NCBI RefSeq assembly: GCF_001686985.1
Contig: NZ_CP015322.1
Coordinates: 682,001-746,000, forward strand
Direction: 5' to 3'
Source: Mesorhizobium amorphae CCNWGS0123
GTDB lineage: Bacteria > Pseudomonadota > Alphaproteobacteria > Rhizobiales > Rhizobiaceae
Length of the DNA stretch: 64,000 nucleotides
The notes below the pieces were generated by a model, which saw only the letters and a program-made list of their open reading frames with translations, was not told the DNA's origin and made no database searches. The position numbers and the translations under genes were made by a program. This document shows positions 44,912-53,606 of this stretch, piece after piece; position 1 is the stretch's first letter; the number at the start of each line of letters is the position of its first letter.

Positions 44912-45810
44912 TCCGGACCGAACGCGCGCTGCAGCAGGTGCTGGAGTGGGGGCGTTCGCTGACCGGGTTCGCCGACGAGCATGCCGTGGAAGCGGTCAGG
45001 GGCGGCCAGTACATCCTGCAGCGCATCCACCCGAGCCTGCGCGACACCAGCGCCCGCACCGGTCGCGATCCGCAGGACGAAACGCTGATCGTGGCGTTCT
45101 ATCGCGAACTGGCGCTGCTGTTCTGGCTCGACGATTGCAACGACCTTGGCCTGATCGCGCCGGAGCAACTTACCGCGGTGGAGCAGGCGCTGGGGCTGGG
45201 CGTGCCGTGCGCGCTCCCCGGATTCGAGGGCTGCGCTGTGCTGCGCGCTTCGCTGGCCGCGCTCGCCTACGATCGTCGCGACTATGCTCAGCTTCTCGAC
45301 GATACCCGGTGCTACTGCGCGGCGCTGCGCGCCGGACATGCGCAGGCGGCAGGGGCGGAACTCTGGTCCTACGCCGAGTACCTGCACAACGGCATCGATT
45401 CGATCGCCTACACAAACGTGTTCTGTTGCCTGTCGTTGCTGTGGGGGCTGGACATGGCGATCTTGCGCGCGCGTCCGGCGTTTCGCCAGGTCCTGCGGCT
45501 CCTCTCCGCGATAGGGCGCCTGCAGAACGATCTGCATGGACGCGACAAGGACAGGTCGGCCGGCGAGGCCGACAACGCAGCGATCCTGCTGCTGCAGCGC
45601 TATCCGGCTATGCCTGTGGTGGAGTTCCTCAACGACGAGCTGGCCGGCCATACGCGCATGCTGCACCGGGTGATGGCGGAAGAACGCTTTCCCGCGCCGT
45701 GGGGACCGTTGATCGAGGCCATGGCGGCCATCCGCGCGCAGTACTACCAGACTTCGACCAGCCGCTACGGCAGCGACGCTGTGGGGGGAGGCCAGCGTGT
45801 GCCGGCATGA
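44908..45810 (+). CDS. ks: ent-kaurene synthase (KS)
   Basis: 300 residues, single-domain class I terpene synthase. The metal motif DDCND (from D75) in LLFWLDDCNDLG and the second motif NDLHGRDKDRSAGE are both present. It ionises ent-CPP to ent-kaurene. Four-base overlap with CPS implies coupled translation, which suits sequential enzymes. Confidence 0.93.
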   Translation: MIRTERALQQVLEWGRSLTGFADEHAVEAVRGGQYILQRIHPSLRDTSARTGRDPQDETLIVAFYRELALLFWLDDCNDLGLIAPEQLTAVEQALGLGVPCALPGFEGCAVLRASLAALAYDRRDYAQLLDDTRCYCAALRAGHAQAAGAELWSYAEYLHNGIDSIAYTNVFCCLSLLWGLDMAILRARPAFRQVLRLLSAIGRLQNDLHGRDKDRSAGEADNAAILLLQRYPAMPVVEFLNDELAGHTRMLHRVMAEERFPAPWGPLIEAMAAIRAQYYQTSTSRYGSDAVGGGQRVPA

Positions 45811-45892
45811 ACGCGCGGGAGGCGGCGGCGTGCGCGCGCCGTCGGTCCGATCCGACGCAACGCCGTCGCGCGATGCGACGGATGGAGCCAGC

Positions 45893-46942
45893 ATGAGCGA
45901 CACCGCCCTGAGCCGGCGCAAGGACGACCATCTGGACATCGTGGTGGATCAGCGAACGGCGCTGGCCGCGGTCGCCGCCGGCTGGGAGTACATCCGTTTC
46001 GAACACTGCGCATTGCCCGAGTTGGACCTGACGCAGATCGACCTGCGCGCCTCGCTGCTGGGCAAGACCATGCGCGCGCCGCTGCTGATCAGCTCCATGA
46101 CCGGCGGCATGCCACGCGCCGAGGCCATCAACCGGCATCTGAGCGAGGCAGCGCAAGCCTTGGGGATCGCCATGTGCGTCGGTTCGCAGCGCGTGAGCCT
46201 GCAATCCCGCAACTCCCAGGGGCTGACGCGCGCGCTGCGCCGCCTGGCCCCGGACATTCCCTTGCTGGCCAATATCGGCGCCGCGCAACTGCGCGAGGCC
46301 GACGGCCTGGGCCTGGCGCGCCGGGCGGTGGATGCGCTGGAGGCCGATGGACTCATCGTCCATCTCAATCCGCTGCAGGAAGCGGTACAGCCGGAGGGCG
46401 ACCGCGACTGGCGCGGCGTCCTGGCGCAGATTGCTCGCGCCGCGCGGAGCGTGGGCGTGCCGATCGTGGCCAAGGAAGTGGGGTCGGGCCTGTCCGCCTC
46501 GGTGGCCTGTGCGCTCGTCGAGGCGGGCGTGGCGGTGATCGATATCGCCGGCGCCGGTGGCACCAGTTGGGCCGCGGTAGAGGCCGAGCGCGCCCGCAAT
46601 GCCGCCGACCGTGCAGTGGCGATGGCGTTCGCCGATTGGGGGATTCCGACCCCGGCCAGCGTGCAGGCGGTACGTCGGGCGCTGCCAACGGTGAAGCTGA
46701 TCGCGTCGGGCGGGATCCGCGACGGTGTCGACGTGGCCAAGGCCATCCGCCTGGGCGCGGACGTCGTCGGGCAGGCGGCCGGCGTGCTGCGCGCGGCTAC
46801 GGTATCCACCGAGGCGGTTGTCGCGCATTTCGAGATCGTCATCCGCCAGTTGGCCGTCGCCTGCTTCTGCACCGGCTCGGCCGATCTGGCGGCGTTGCGT
46901 CAGGCGCGCTTGTTGCCCTCGGCGCATCTGCCCGCCGGTTGA
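45893..46942 (+). CDS. idi: type 2 isopentenyl-diphosphate isomerase (FMN-dependent)
   Basis: The ATG at 45893 is used (GGAG upstream) rather than the frame start at 45797; 349 residues. Motifs RKDDHLDI, LISSMTGG, LNPLQEAVQPEGD, KEVGSG, GGTSW and SGGIRDG are diagnostic of the FMN-binding type 2 enzyme. It balances IPP and DMAPP for the GGPS. Presence of IDI at the operon end distinguishes this operon type from those that lack it. Confidence 0.92.
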   Translation: MSDTALSRRKDDHLDIVVDQRTALAAVAAGWEYIRFEHCALPELDLTQIDLRASLLGKTMRAPLLISSMTGGMPRAEAINRHLSEAAQALGIAMCVGSQRVSLQSRNSQGLTRALRRLAPDIPLLANIGAAQLREADGLGLARRAVDALEADGLIVHLNPLQEAVQPEGDRDWRGVLAQIARAARSVGVPIVAKEVGSGLSASVACALVEAGVAVIDIAGAGGTSWAAVEAERARNAADRAVAMAFADWGIPTPASVQAVRRALPTVKLIASGGIRDGVDVAKAIRLGADVVGQAAGVLRAATVSTEAVVAHFEIVIRQLAVACFCTGSADLAALRQARLLPSAHLPAG

Positions 46943-46951
46943 TGCCGGCGT

Positions 46952-46973
46952 CGCCCGCACGTGGCGGCGGGCG
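46952..46973 (+). terminator. possible hairpin at the end of the gibberellin operon
   Basis: CGCCCGC and GCGGGCG form a 7-bp stem with an 8-base loop, ten bases after the idi stop. No T tract follows, so intrinsic termination is uncertain. Confidence 0.35.
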
Positions 46974-47148
46974 CCTAGTCTTACTGAGTCAGAAAGTCGC
47001 GGCGTCCCCAGAAATCACGAGAAGCAAGCAAACTCAGTTCGCTTCGTTCGACCTTAGCGTACGATTTTGAGCGGCTCTTGTTCTGACCCCATGGACGCAC
47101 ATCTTCATCAGCCGTCAGTTGACTTTACGGTGCCAGACGGTGGAGCGC

Positions 47149-47176
47149 GTCAGCTTCTCGAAAGCTTGCCCGAGTA
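47149..47176 (+). promoter_or_regulatory. near-consensus tts box
   Basis: GTCAGCTTCTCGAAAGCT followed by TGCC and ending TA matches the tts consensus GTCAGCTTNTCGAAAGCTNNCC almost perfectly. It points toward the VirK-family gene about 300 bp downstream. This is the best type III regulatory site in the window. Confidence 0.85.
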
Positions 47177-47474
47177 GTTTTGAGTCTCCGGTGATCTACA
47201 ACCGTGAGGCTAGCGTGGACGTATCTAATTTCAGTCCAATGGATCCCGCATGGCGGAGACGTTCTACGCCATGCAACGGCAGCCGGTGGGACACGCCGGG
47301 CGCGATGGCTTTGAGCAGCACGCTGCGCGAGGCACGCCGCACCGATGCCGACCCCGTCGCTGGGGTCCATGCGCCTCGAGACCGCTTTTATCCTAACTGC
47401 AGAACGCCTTCTGCACTGGCCCAATAGCGTCGGCATGCCCTCGCTTCTGAACGTCGCTCCAAATAGGATCACCT
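47177..47474. other. leader between tts box and virK-like gene
   Basis: No convincing gene; an open plus-strand frame (47119-47427) has no family resemblance. It may be a long leader or the remnant of a lost tts-controlled gene. Confidence 0.4.
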
Positions 47475-47912
47475 ATGAAATCTATGCTACCCGCCCTGCT
47501 CGGGATACTTTTGGCTACGACTGCCAATGCTGCCAATGATAGTCATTTACTAGCAACCTTTCCCCAGATTGAGCTGGCGCTGAATGCCGGCAAGCAAGTG
47601 GGTGTTATGGTCGATTTAAGTTTGTGTACTCCGGCGAACGCCGATACGCCGCCGACGAAGACGCGAGGAGGCCTTCGCATAGATGGGTATAGAATCACTT
47701 CTGACGGCACCCTCGCTTTTGCGGATCAGCACTTTACGATTGATCGTGACGGTAAGCCCATTCTTCAATTTCTTCGCTACCAAATCCGGTTGGACGGTGA
47801 CGCCGAACTCACCATGGTGGTATTCAACATGCCAAGCTATGAGAGAAAAGGTACCAGCTTGGCCTACAAGTGCGCGATCAGTCACGGGTTGAGTTTCTTC
47901 GCTCCACAGTGA
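47475..47912 (+). CDS. virK: VirK-family secreted protein
   Basis: 145 residues, exactly the usual VirK length. A signal peptide (MKSMLPALLGILLATTANA) suggests periplasmic or secreted location. Conserved pattern: ALNAGKQVGVMVDLSLCTPA, YRITSDGTLAFADQHFTIDR, PILQFLRYQIRLDG, NMPSYE and ISHGLSFFAPQ. VirK was first seen in Agrobacterium virulence operons and occurs in rhizobial symbiotic regions; its molecular function is unknown. The strong tts box upstream links it to flavonoid/TtsI control. An N-terminal Sec signal means it is not itself a type III substrate. Confidence 0.8.
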   Translation: MKSMLPALLGILLATTANAANDSHLLATFPQIELALNAGKQVGVMVDLSLCTPANADTPPTKTRGGLRIDGYRITSDGTLAFADQHFTIDRDGKPILQFLRYQIRLDGDAELTMVVFNMPSYERKGTSLAYKCAISHGLSFFAPQ

Positions 47913-47989
47913 TCGCTGGCGGCGATGTCACGTTGTCTGAATATAAACGCGTTGAGACCTGCGGCGGCACTGTAAAGTTATCAGCGGAT

Positions 47990-48160
47990 TGATGCAGCGA
48001 TAGCTGGCCGGGACGGCTGTGATGCGTGACGATGATGCCGCGGGCTGCCAGCATGTCCTCAACCATGCGCAGACTGAGCGGAAAGCGAAAGCAGAGCCAT
48101 ACCGCTTGCGCAATGATAAGCGGTGGCGACGATAGAGCGGATCACAAGCAACTTCTGACA
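47990..48160 (-). pseudogene. IS6-family transposase N-terminal scrap
   Basis: Minus-strand frames read CDPLYRRHRLSL and MVEDMLAARGIIVTHHS, the N-terminal part of IS6-type transposases (YR.HRFP...LS.R.VEDMLA.RGI.V). It stops abruptly. Confidence 0.6.
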
Positions 48161-48243
48161 TGGCCCCATGCTCTGAGGATGTGTTGCAAAGTTTTTGGTA
48201 ATCAGACGCATGACATTAGGCTCCGGTGTTCCCAGAGAGTTGA

Positions 48244-49039
48244 GATGTTCAAAGGTCGCCATTTCGACCAAATCTGTGATCTTGCTTTGCATTCGCTGGT
48301 ATCTGGCCTACGGACTGAACCTACGCGACCTTAGAGAAATGATGACGGAGCGTGGCATTAGTGTCGATCATCAACGATCCATCGCTGGGTCGTTCATTTC
48401 GCGCGACTACCGGATTACCCGATTGATTTACATGCGAGCCAATGCATCGCGAATGAGACCTTTCGGGAGCCGGCGCCTTGGATGCCGAGATGAAGCGCCA
48501 AATGGGATGACTTCGAAAAGAAAGCGACAAACTCACCGGGCGCTGACGATCAATTAAAGAACCTACATCAAGGTCTGCGGGCGATGGATGCACCTCTATC
48601 GCGCCATCGACAGCGTCAGCGACACCGTCGAGTTCTGGCTCAGTGAATACCGGGATTTGCCGACCGCCAAGCGTTTCTTCACAAAAGCGTTGGCACGCCA
48701 TGGCCGTACCGATCGCATCGTCATCGACGGCAGTCAGACCAACGGGGAAGCCATCGTTTCCTGCGATGCCACAAGTCGATTGCAGGATTGCTCCCGGCGC
48801 CGGTCGAAGCCGATCCGCATCCGCCAAAGCCAATACCTCAATAACAGTATCGAGCAGGATCATCGGCGCATCAAGCGCCGCGTGCGGCCGATGCTCAGTT
48901 TCAAATCGACGGACGCCGCCGGGGTGTCACCCTGTCCGGCATCGAGATAGTCCACATGATGCGCGAACGACAGGCGCGGTACGCCTTCAATCCGAACCCG
49001 TCTCTCGCCGAGCAGTTCGAAAGCCTCGCTGCCGCATGA
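48244..49039 (+). pseudogene. IS6-family transposase, several frameshifts
   Basis: Starts MFKGRHFDQICDL, then YLAYGLNLRDLREMMTERGI, a disrupted centre, GRWMHLYRAIDSVSDTVEFW, RFFTKALARHGRTDRIVIDG SQTNGEAI, RIRQSQYLNNSIEQDHRRIK, and a final frame IVHMMRERQARYAFNPN to a stop at 49039. Multiple shifts, one inside the DDE core. Confidence 0.85.
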
Positions 49040-49233
49040 GGTTGCCACCACTCTGGCAAATTCTCTGACCAGACAAAACTTTGCAACGGAACCCTCGACA
49101 CGTGGCTATCTGAGCCTCGTAGAGTTCGATGAACGAGCTATGTTGGCTTAACTGCGGGTCCGAAAAACCGGCAGCATGCCGTTGCGTCGCTTTGCCAGAG
49201 AATGGCAGCCATAGAAGCTCAAAGCGTAACTAG

Positions 49234-50409
49234 TCATGACAGCTTAACCGGCAAATTGATCGGCCCTCGAAAGCCGAAGCCGCGCCATTGCACCACCTGA
49301 GGATCCGGCAGCGTCATATTCGGAAAACGCTCGAATAGCATGGGCAGCATGATTGCCCCTACGGTTTGACGCGAGATTTGCGCGCCTGCACAGTGATGCG
49401 GCCCCGAGCCGAAGGACTGATGCGGAATCTTTTGGCGGAAGACGTTGAACCGCTCTCCGTCTTCGAAGACCTCTTCATCGCGATTGGCCGAAGCTTGGAT
49501 GGTCATCACGGTATCGCCCTTCGGAATAAGAAAACCGCGAATCTCCGTGTCCTCCCGCACGAGGCGCGAACTCGCCTGGATCGGAGCAATCCACCGCACG
49601 CCCTCCTCGAAGGCCTGCCCCCAGCATTGCTGCCTCTGGACCTCCTCGAACTGCTCGGGATTGGTCAGCAACCCGTAGACGATCGTGCCGAGAGCGTCGC
49701 GGGGCTCGTTAATTCCCCCGCCAATGGCGATCTTGATGTTGGCATACATCTGACTCATGGGTATCGGATCAGGCGCGTTCACCATGATCGCGAAAGCCGA
49801 GGGGTTCGGTTCCGCCCGGTGCTTTTCGATTAGGTTGTCGAAGAGCCTGTTCATCTCGGCATTGGCTTCGTCCGATCGCTCGAATGGCTCCGGCTGCCAT
49901 CCAAAATTGCCCGCCCCGTCGATCAGCCGCTGCGACCAGCGTATCATCTCTGCGTCGGATGCTCCGCAAATCCCGAGGATATGGGCTAGAATGCGGGCGG
50001 CCACCGGGCCGCAGATCTCTGCAAACAGATCCACTGTGCCGCCGCGCGGAAGGCGATCCAGATACTCGTTCACGATGTCGCGATAGATTGGCGCCCAATG
50101 TTCCGCGATAGTCTTGGGGGCGAAAGCCTTGGCCATGGCCATTCTTTCGCGGGCGTGTTCCGCGCCATCCTTTCGCATCAGAGTATGGGCCTGAAAGGCC
50201 GGCTTCATCGGTGTGTTGGGATCATCCGAACTGAAGCGCTCGGGCTGGTCCTTCACCATTTTCGTGTCGGAGGCCTTAGTGAGAAACGTCCGCTGCACGG
50301 AGGCAACGTGCACCACGGGGGTCTGCGCGCGCATCCGGCGATAGATCGGATATGGGTCGAATGTAAGCTCGTCGATCGTGGATACCCGATCTACTGGCAC
50401 CAGTCGCAT
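49234..50409 (-). CDS. cytochrome P450 with atypical I-helix (CYP127-like?)
   Basis: 391 residues; ATG at 50409 with AGGAG upstream. Heme loop FGSGPHHCAGAQISRQ with Cys340; the Lys/Arg-rich ExxR region is less typical. The I-helix reads AIGGGINEPRDALGT, lacking the usual acid-Thr pair for oxygen activation at the normal spot, a feature shared by a small rhizobial P450 group. I associate it with CYP127 of symbiotic plasmids but cannot confirm. It is flanked by IS6 remnants and has no redox partner nearby. Substrate unknown. Confidence 0.85.
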   Translation of the reverse strand: MRLVPVDRVSTIDELTFDPYPIYRRMRAQTPVVHVASVQRTFLTKASDTKMVKDQPERFSSDDPNTPMKPAFQAHTLMRKDGAEHARERMAMAKAFAPKTIAEHWAPIYRDIVNEYLDRLPRGGTVDLFAEICGPVAARILAHILGICGASDAEMIRWSQRLIDGAGNFGWQPEPFERSDEANAEMNRLFDNLIEKHRAEPNPSAFAIMVNAPDPIPMSQMYANIKIAIGGGINEPRDALGTIVYGLLTNPEQFEEVQRQQCWGQAFEEGVRWIAPIQASSRLVREDTEIRGFLIPKGDTVMTIQASANRDEEVFEDGERFNVFRQKIPHQSFGSGPHHCAGAQISRQTVGAIMLPMLFERFPNMTLPDPQVVQWRGFGFRGPINLPVKLS

Positions 50410-50653
50410 TGCGGGACTTCTCCTCTTAGTTCATTTGATATCAGCCGACGTACGCTCCATCCGCGGACGAAGACGCTTGAAAGATCGTGCGGCGGTGCTG
50501 TCAGCCGGCTTCTTCTGGTCTTCGATGCCCCGGGCCCGCGGGCTGTCTAAGCGAGGACATGGGCTATCGCAATGACCCAGACCGGTTCTGTCGCAAACTT
50601 TTCGGAAAGATCATTTGCTGCATGACGCTTGCTCTTTTTTCCGGGAGTTTGTC

Positions 50654-51216
50654 ATGTTCAAAGGCCGCCATTTCGATCGATCCGTGATCCTGCTGTGCGT
50701 TCGCTGGTATGTTGCCTACAATCTCAGCCTACGTGATCTGGAAGAGATGGATGGCCGAGCGCGGCATTCACGTCGACCATTCCACTGTCCACCGCTGGGT
50801 CGTGCATTTTTCGCCTCTGCTGCTTGAACGCTTCAATCGGAGAAAACGTCCGGTCACCGGCAAGTGGCACGTTGATGAAACTTATGTCCGGGTGCGCGGT
50901 CGCTGGATCGACGGCAGCCAGACCAATCACGAGGCCATCGGATCTTGCGATCTGACAATCGCCTGCGGGATCGATCGCGACGAGCACTGAAACCGATCAG
51001 AATCCGCAAGAGCCAGTATTTAACAACCGCATCGAACAGGATCATCGGCGGATCAAGTGCCGCGTCCGGTCAATGCTCGGCTTCAAGTCAACGACAACCG
51101 CCGAAATTATCCTCTCGGGCATCGAGATGGTCCATATGATGCGAAAGCGACAGGTAAGGTTTGCGCACGATCCAACGCCCCCCATTGCCAAGCAGTTCGA
51201 AATCCTCGCCGCATAA
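50654..51216 (+). pseudogene. IS6-family transposase, frameshifted and internally deleted
   Basis: MFKGRHFDRSVILLCVRWYV, then in the next frame MAERGIHVDHSTVHRWVVHF and KRPVTGKWHVDETYVRVRGR WI. This joins directly to DGSQTNHEAI, so about 45 codons of the DDE core are deleted. The end (QDHRRIKCRVRSML, GIEMVHMMRKRQVRF) follows in a third frame. Confidence 0.85.
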
Positions 51217-51249
51217 GCGCCGCCTGACGCTCAACCTGCCCTTGCGACT

Positions 51250-51777
51250 TCATCTGGAGTTTGCGACGGAACCTCCAAAGGTGCGTCCGAAGCCATGGCG
51301 TTCGGCGGCCATGAACGCGCCGGTCACCATGCCGACCATTCCGATCCTGGCAGCAAGTCGAAGCTCGCCAGCAAGGTCGCTCACGCTCTCGTCGTCACGC
51401 GCGAGACCGAGGTGATCCCGCGCGGCACCGACGCTCGCCTCGGACAGCAGTTTTTCCGCCGGCGTTCCGGCCAGCCTGCGCCAGGCCAAAAACATCCGGC
51501 CGGCGGGGCCGACATTGTCGCCAGGTCGTGTGAGCAGCACGGCGTCGCGCAACGCCGCTTCATCCTCGACGCGTCCGGCCTGCTTCGCCGTTGCTGCGGC
51601 CGCCGCAAGCGCCAGCCGCTGCCGCCAGGCGCCGGCCCACCGCTGCTGCCGGCGGACCACCGCATCGAGCGCGCCGATGATGGCGCCTGCGATGAGCGCG
51701 ACGTCCTTAACATCTTTCCCCGCAAGGCTTTGCGCGTCCGGGATGGTCCGTCGCAGCCAGGCCGGCACCGTTGCCAT
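51250..51777 (-). pseudogene. DUF1403-family gene, 3'-truncated
   Basis: 175 codons from MATVPAWLRRTIPDAQSL onward with the family core IAGAIIGALDAVVRRQQRWA, ALRDAVLLTRPGDNVGPAGR MFLAWRRL and GMVGMVTGAFMAAERHGFGR. The conserved C-terminus (PWLADALLA...) is missing and replaced by GGSVANSR. An independent second copy to that at 31.9-32.5 kb. Confidence 0.7.
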
Positions 51778-51841
51778 TGGCGCGGTGGAAGGGGCACCGG
51801 CAAGCGTGGCGTAGTGGGGAGCATGAGAAAGTATGGGGCAG

Positions 51842-52603
51842 TTATGCGGCGAGAGCTGTTTCGTCTGGTTCGTGATTAGCCAATCCGGGATAGCATTGCT
51901 GGAAGGTCGAGCGCAGGGAGTCGTCGAGGGTTCTGCGTGGGGGGTTGCAGCAGAAGATGCGCGCCGATCCTACTCCACTGCATCTGCTGTTGGCGAACCG
52001 CTTGCTGGATGACGGCATTGACGGTTGCCTCGACGAAGGCCGAGGATATCCGCTCACCGGACCGGTAGCGTTCGCCGTAGTTGATCAGGCTTGCGCTATT
52101 GGGCGCCATCTGGGATCGGAACTCGCCGGCGGCCTTCAGGAATTTGCGCGTGTTCGAGTAGTCCGTTTCGAGCGCTTCCGCATCGAATTGCAGGTCGTCG
52201 ATTTCCTCACGGGCACGGTATGCATTCCCATGCCAGAGATGCCATTTGATCCTGCGGAGGGTTTCAAGGATGTCCTGCCCGGCCTGCATTATGGTTTTCG
52301 AGACCCTGGGCGAATTGGCGCAGTACCGTGATGTGCATGGTGATGTGGAACCGGTCGAGGACATGCTCGCTTGCCGGAGCGATCATCTCGGCAAGCGAGC
52401 GGACCTCTTCTCCTCCGTCGGTGATGAAGGTGATGTTCTAATTGGCCTGAACGCCCTGCTTTAAGCGGCCCTGTCGGTATAAGGACTACCGCTTTCATCC
52501 ACAAGGCGCCGGATGCTTTCGAGCGAGCGCTCAATCGCATATCCAATGGGCAAAGGTCAGTTTTCGTGAATGTGTCCGCGCGTTGCGGCCCTATGGCGCT
52601 CAC
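51842..52603 (-). pseudogene. ISKra4-family transposase C-terminal part, frameshifted
   Basis: Blocks in different minus-strand frames: ITFITDGGEEVRSLAEMIAP and VLDRFHITMHITVLRQFAQG L near 52290-52430; IKWHLWHGNAYRAREEIDDL, ASLINYGERYRSGERISSAF VEATVNAVI and RQQQMQWSRIGAHLLLQ; ending TLDDSLRSTFQQCYPG. This matches the C-terminal half of ISKra4 transposases. Confidence 0.7.
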
Positions 52604-52910
52604 GGCGATGTCTAAGTCTCGGATCGGCGAACGTTAGACCGCAGCCGTCGCCCGGCTTGATCACTCCAACGACACCTTGCCGCGGTAGAAAACGGGTTAA
52701 GTAGGATTTTCTGGCAGGGTTCCACACTGCCCTTTTATGCGACTTTTTCAGCACAAATAGTGAACCCTGACACGCATCTGAACGCTGATACGTAATGAAG
52801 CGTGAAGAGACAAGGACATCTCAGCCTCCGGAGAGCCGCACGATGACCTGGATGCGAAGGTGTCGATCAGGCTGGGCTGCAACAAAGGCAGCCCTACAAG
52901 AGGTCCCAGA
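52604..52910. other. no recognisable gene
   Basis: Boundary between the IS-rich zone and the defence island. I looked for a tRNA gene or clear attachment-site repeat and saw none. Confidence 0.4.
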
Positions 52911-53366
52911 CTACTGGTCACTAGGGATGAACGTGGCTTGGTAGATACCTTCTTGTTTTACCCAAACAAGAAACTGTTTCATGACGGAAGTTGGCTGACA
53001 ATAAGCGGCATGGAATTTGGTAGCGGCTCTCAATATTGAGACTACTACGTCGAGCTCGCTGATCCCAATCTCTTCGGGTTCCTTGTGATGTTTAAGCCAA
53101 TTTCTTATTCGGTTAATGTCAATTTTCTTGTCCGCACCTTCAGCACGCATTGCGCCGAGCAAGAAAGGCTTCTCGCTTTTCGGATTCGGAATCTGATCTT
53201 CAGCGGCAAGCGCCAGCGTGATCGCGCAGGTAGAATTGCGATCGTCGTCGAATAGCTTGATAGCCATTTCGATTTGTTGAACTGCCGCCATCCTGCGACT
53301 CACCAGTTGCTTCGCGGCTACATTCCTAGGCTCACCCATTTTGTAAGGATCGCATGTCAGGCACAA
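52911..53366 (-). CDS. HEPN-like small protein
   Basis: 151 residues, mostly helical. The layout AVQQIEMAIKLFDDDRNSTC AITLALAAEDQI followed by an Arg-x4-His motif in INRIRNWLKHHKEP fits a HEPN-type helical bundle (R-x4-6-H). HEPN proteins are often RNases of toxin-antitoxin and defence systems. No nucleotidyltransferase partner is adjacent. It is divergent from the HTH-GTPase gene, 240 bp away. Family assignment is by motif only. Confidence 0.5.
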   Translation of the reverse strand: MCLTCDPYKMGEPRNVAAKQLVSRRMAAVQQIEMAIKLFDDDRNSTCAITLALAAEDQIPNPKSEKPFLLGAMRAEGADKKIDINRIRNWLKHHKEPEEIGISELDVVVSILRAATKFHAAYCQPTSVMKQFLVWVKQEGIYQATFIPSDQ

Positions 53367-53606
53367 AATTCAAATGAGTAAGGATTCTGGATCCGCTACG
53401 AGCACCCAGTTTCCGAGGCGCTCCAAGAGGGAAGCCGGTCCTAAAGACGCGGTGATCCTTTCTTGGTTGCTTCGTACCGGTCACCTCAACACACCTCCGC
53501 ATGGATGTTCACTAACATCCATTCCCCTTCCGTTATGAACATATTCATTGACGTTGATGATCTTTTGCGCCTAGATGAGCTCACACTCGTGCCAGGAGCT
53601 AGTCCC

